Made by a program: the position numbers and the translations under genes
Notes under the pieces: model-generated
Databases searched by the model: none
What the model was told of the DNA's origin: nothing
The model's input: only the letters and a program-made list of their open reading frames with translations
NCBI RefSeq assembly: GCF_042653765.1
Contig: NZ_JBHSEZ010000001.1
Span: 806,001 to 870,000, forward strand
DNA length: 64,000 nt
Direction: 5' to 3'
From: Castellaniella denitrificans
GTDB taxonomy: Bacteria; Pseudomonadota; Gammaproteobacteria; Burkholderiales; Burkholderiaceae_B
In this document: positions 62,524 through 64,000 of the stretch, in pieces
Layout of the letters: the number at the start of each line of letters is the position of its first letter
Position numbering within the stretch: the stretch's first letter is position 1

Positions 62524-64000
62524 ATGAACTACTGGGCCAACGTCGTAAACATCATCCTGATCTATTCCATATTGGGCATCAGTCTGAATCTCGTGCTCGG
62601 ATTTTCAGGCATGATTTCAATGGCGCATGCCGTCTACTTTGGTATTGCGGCCTATACCGTTGCCTTGCTGACCACCGATCTGGGCATGGGATTCATGTTC
62701 GCCGCGGTCATTGCGATCGCACTGACGGGCCTTTTTGCCGCTATCACGGCATTCCCCGCGCTCCGTGTCCGCGACGAATATCTGATCCTGCTGACGCTCG
62801 CCCTGCAGATGATTGCCTCCGGCATTCTGGACGGATGGGTCAGCGTCACGGGCGGCCCCTCCGGCATCCCCGGCATTCCGCCCATCGAAATCGGCTCGCT
62901 GACGCTGTTCGACCCGACCCAGTTGCTCCCGGCACTGCTGCTCGTCACATTGGTCGTATTCCTCATTGCCTCCCGGATCACGCACTCGCCATTCGGGCGG
63001 GCGCTCAAGGCCATGCGGGAAAACGAATCCGCGGCCATCGCCGCCGGCAAGAACGTCATCTCCCTGAAGGTCATCGTCTTTGGCGTGTCGGGCGTGATCG
63101 CCGGCATCGCGGGCGCATTGTTTGCCAGCGCCCAGGGATTCATCGATCCCCTGAGCTTCAATCTGGACACGTCCATTCTGGCCATCGCACTGGTCGCACT
63201 CGGCGGCGCCGCCAACCTGTACGGCACGCTGGTCGGTGCCGTGCTGATTCTGGGCCTGCCAGAAGTGCTGACTTTCTTCGATATCGGCAGCACCGACGTC
63301 GTCAGCGCATCGCGCGGCATCATTTTCGGCCTGCTGCTCATGCTGTTCGCACGCTTTCGCCCGCAAGGCCTGGTGCCCGAGCGCTCGTTCAGCGAAACCT
63401 TGAAAGCGCAACCCGGCTCGACCGTCGCTTCGACACAGACATCCGGACCGGCCGCCGCGCGGCCGCCCGCCGGCCAGACACACGCCTCCCTCGAGGTGAC
63501 CAATCTGAACAAATGGTTTGGCGGCATCGTCACCGCCAAAGACGTCAATCTGGTCCTGAAGCCCGGCCAGGTGACTGCCCTGATCGGCCCGAACGGCGCA
63601 GGCAAGACCACCATCTTCAATCTGCTGGCCGGCGTCATTCGCCCCAACAGCGGCCACATCACCGTCGGCGGCGTGGACATTACCGACATGCCGGCCTGGA
63701 AGCGGGTCTCCAAGGGTATTGGCCGCTCCTTCCAGGATGTGCGGATTTTCGAAAACATCTCGGTGATCGACAACGTGCTGGTCGCACTGCCCAATCAGCC
63801 TGGTGAAAACCTGTTCAAGCTGCTCTTCCAGCGCAAGGCCGTCCGCACAAACACGCACAACGATCATGCCTACGCTCGTCAATTGCTGGCACAGGTCGGA
63901 CTGCAAGACAAGGCGCAGGATTCAGCCGGCGATCTGAGTTACGGCGAACAGAAACTGCTGGCCATCGCCCGCCTGGTGGCCACGGGCGCCGACATCCTGT
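62524..64000 (+). CDS. LivM permease fused to LivG ATPase (partial, runs off right edge)
   Basis: An open frame starts at ATG 62524 and is still open at the window end (about 492 residues). Residues about 1-290 are a LivM permease (LNLVLGFSGMISMAHAVYFGIAAYT near the N-terminus, LGGAANLYGTLVGAVLILGLPE, RFRPQGLVPERS). After a Pro/Ala/Thr-rich linker (about 300-322) comes a LivG ATPase: EVTNLNKWFGGIVTAKDVNL, Walker A GPNGAGKTT, GIGRSFQDVRIFENISV and LSYGEQKLLAIARLVATGADIL, ending just before Walker B. Such natural LivM-LivG fusions are known. LivH, LivF and a binding protein are presumably to the right. The ribosome-binding site is weak. Confidence 0.9.
   Translation, partial: MNYWANVVNIILIYSILGISLNLVLGFSGMISMAHAVYFGIAAYTVALLTTDLGMGFMFAAVIAIALTGLFAAITAFPALRVRDEYLILLTLALQMIASGILDGWVSVTGGPSGIPGIPPIEIGSLTLFDPTQLLPALLLVTLVVFLIASRITHSPFGRALKAMRENESAAIAAGKNVISLKVIVFGVSGVIAGIAGALFASAQGFIDPLSFNLDTSILAIALVALGGAANLYGTLVGAVLILGLPEVLTFFDIGSTDVVSASRGIIFGLLLMLFARFRPQGLVPERSFSETLKAQPGSTVASTQTSGPAAARPPAGQTHASLEVTNLNKWFGGIVTAKDVNLVLKPGQVTALIGPNGAGKTTIFNLLAGVIRPNSGHITVGGVDITDMPAWKRVSKGIGRSFQDVRIFENISVIDNVLVALPNQPGENLFKLLFQRKAVRTNTHNDHAYARQLLAQVGLQDKAQDSAGDLSYGEQKLLAIARLVATGADIL

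Overview
The window is GC-rich (most coding DNA is roughly two-thirds G+C) and densely packed, with operons joined by ATGA-type overlaps. Gene content points to a beta-proteobacterium of the Burkholderiales, most like the Alcaligenaceae (Bordetella/Achromobacter group): a PaaX/PaaN-type phenylacetate cluster, several Liv-type ABC and TRAP transporters, and an ahcY–holin-like–metF operon behind an S-adenosylhomocysteine riboswitch. The genus is an inference. I see no tRNA, rRNA, insertion sequence or CRISPR array.

Layout. 1-3.5 kb: start of a PAS-domain signalling gene running off the left edge, a purine-type NCS2 permease, a PAP2 phosphatase and a cytochrome b561. 3.5-10.4 kb (minus): a seven-gene operon of livH, livM, livG, a hemerythrin-LivF fusion, a metallo-beta-lactamase-fold protein with an altered metal motif, an FAD aromatic hydroxylase and a DUF2783-like small protein. 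10.7-13.9 kb (minus): PaaX, a [2Fe-2S]/FAD reductase and a ferritin-like diiron oxygenase. 14.2-22.5 kb (plus): paaN, paaG, paaH, paaI, paaK, a beta-ketoadipyl-CoA-type thiolase and a Liv-type binding protein. No paaA, paaB, paaC or paaD is present; the single diiron protein sits where the multisubunit epoxidase would be expected. Similar inverted repeats lie upstream of livH and of paaN, suggesting shared control.

22.5-31.8 kb: an IclR regulator divergent from a homogentisate-dioxygenase paralogue, then a minus-strand operon dctQ-dctM-dctP-fah-maiA-hmgA (TRAP uptake plus the homogentisate pathway) divergent from a LysR regulator. The FAD hydroxylase at 3.8 kb could feed this pathway by making homogentisate. 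31.9-34.5 kb: a periplasmic-sensor GGDEF-EAL protein. 34.5-42.4 kb: a cluster resembling the Pseudomonas aeruginosa itaconate-degradation locus (hydratase, class III CoA-transferase, acyl-CoA dehydrogenase, LysR, MmgE/PrpD, CitE-like lyase) with an MFS carrier.

42.4-64 kb is mainly housekeeping: a DHA2-type MFS pump; glmS divergent from an Lrp/AsnC regulator with a striking operator array between them; an HD-GYP response regulator beside a MHYT hybrid kinase; a DEAD-box helicase; a MidA/NDUFAF7-like methyltransferase; murI, cca, a lytic transglycosylase and 5-formyl-THF cyclo-ligase; and metF, a holin-like gene and ahcY. The right edge carries a MaoC-like hydratase gene and a LivM-LivG fusion cut by the window end.
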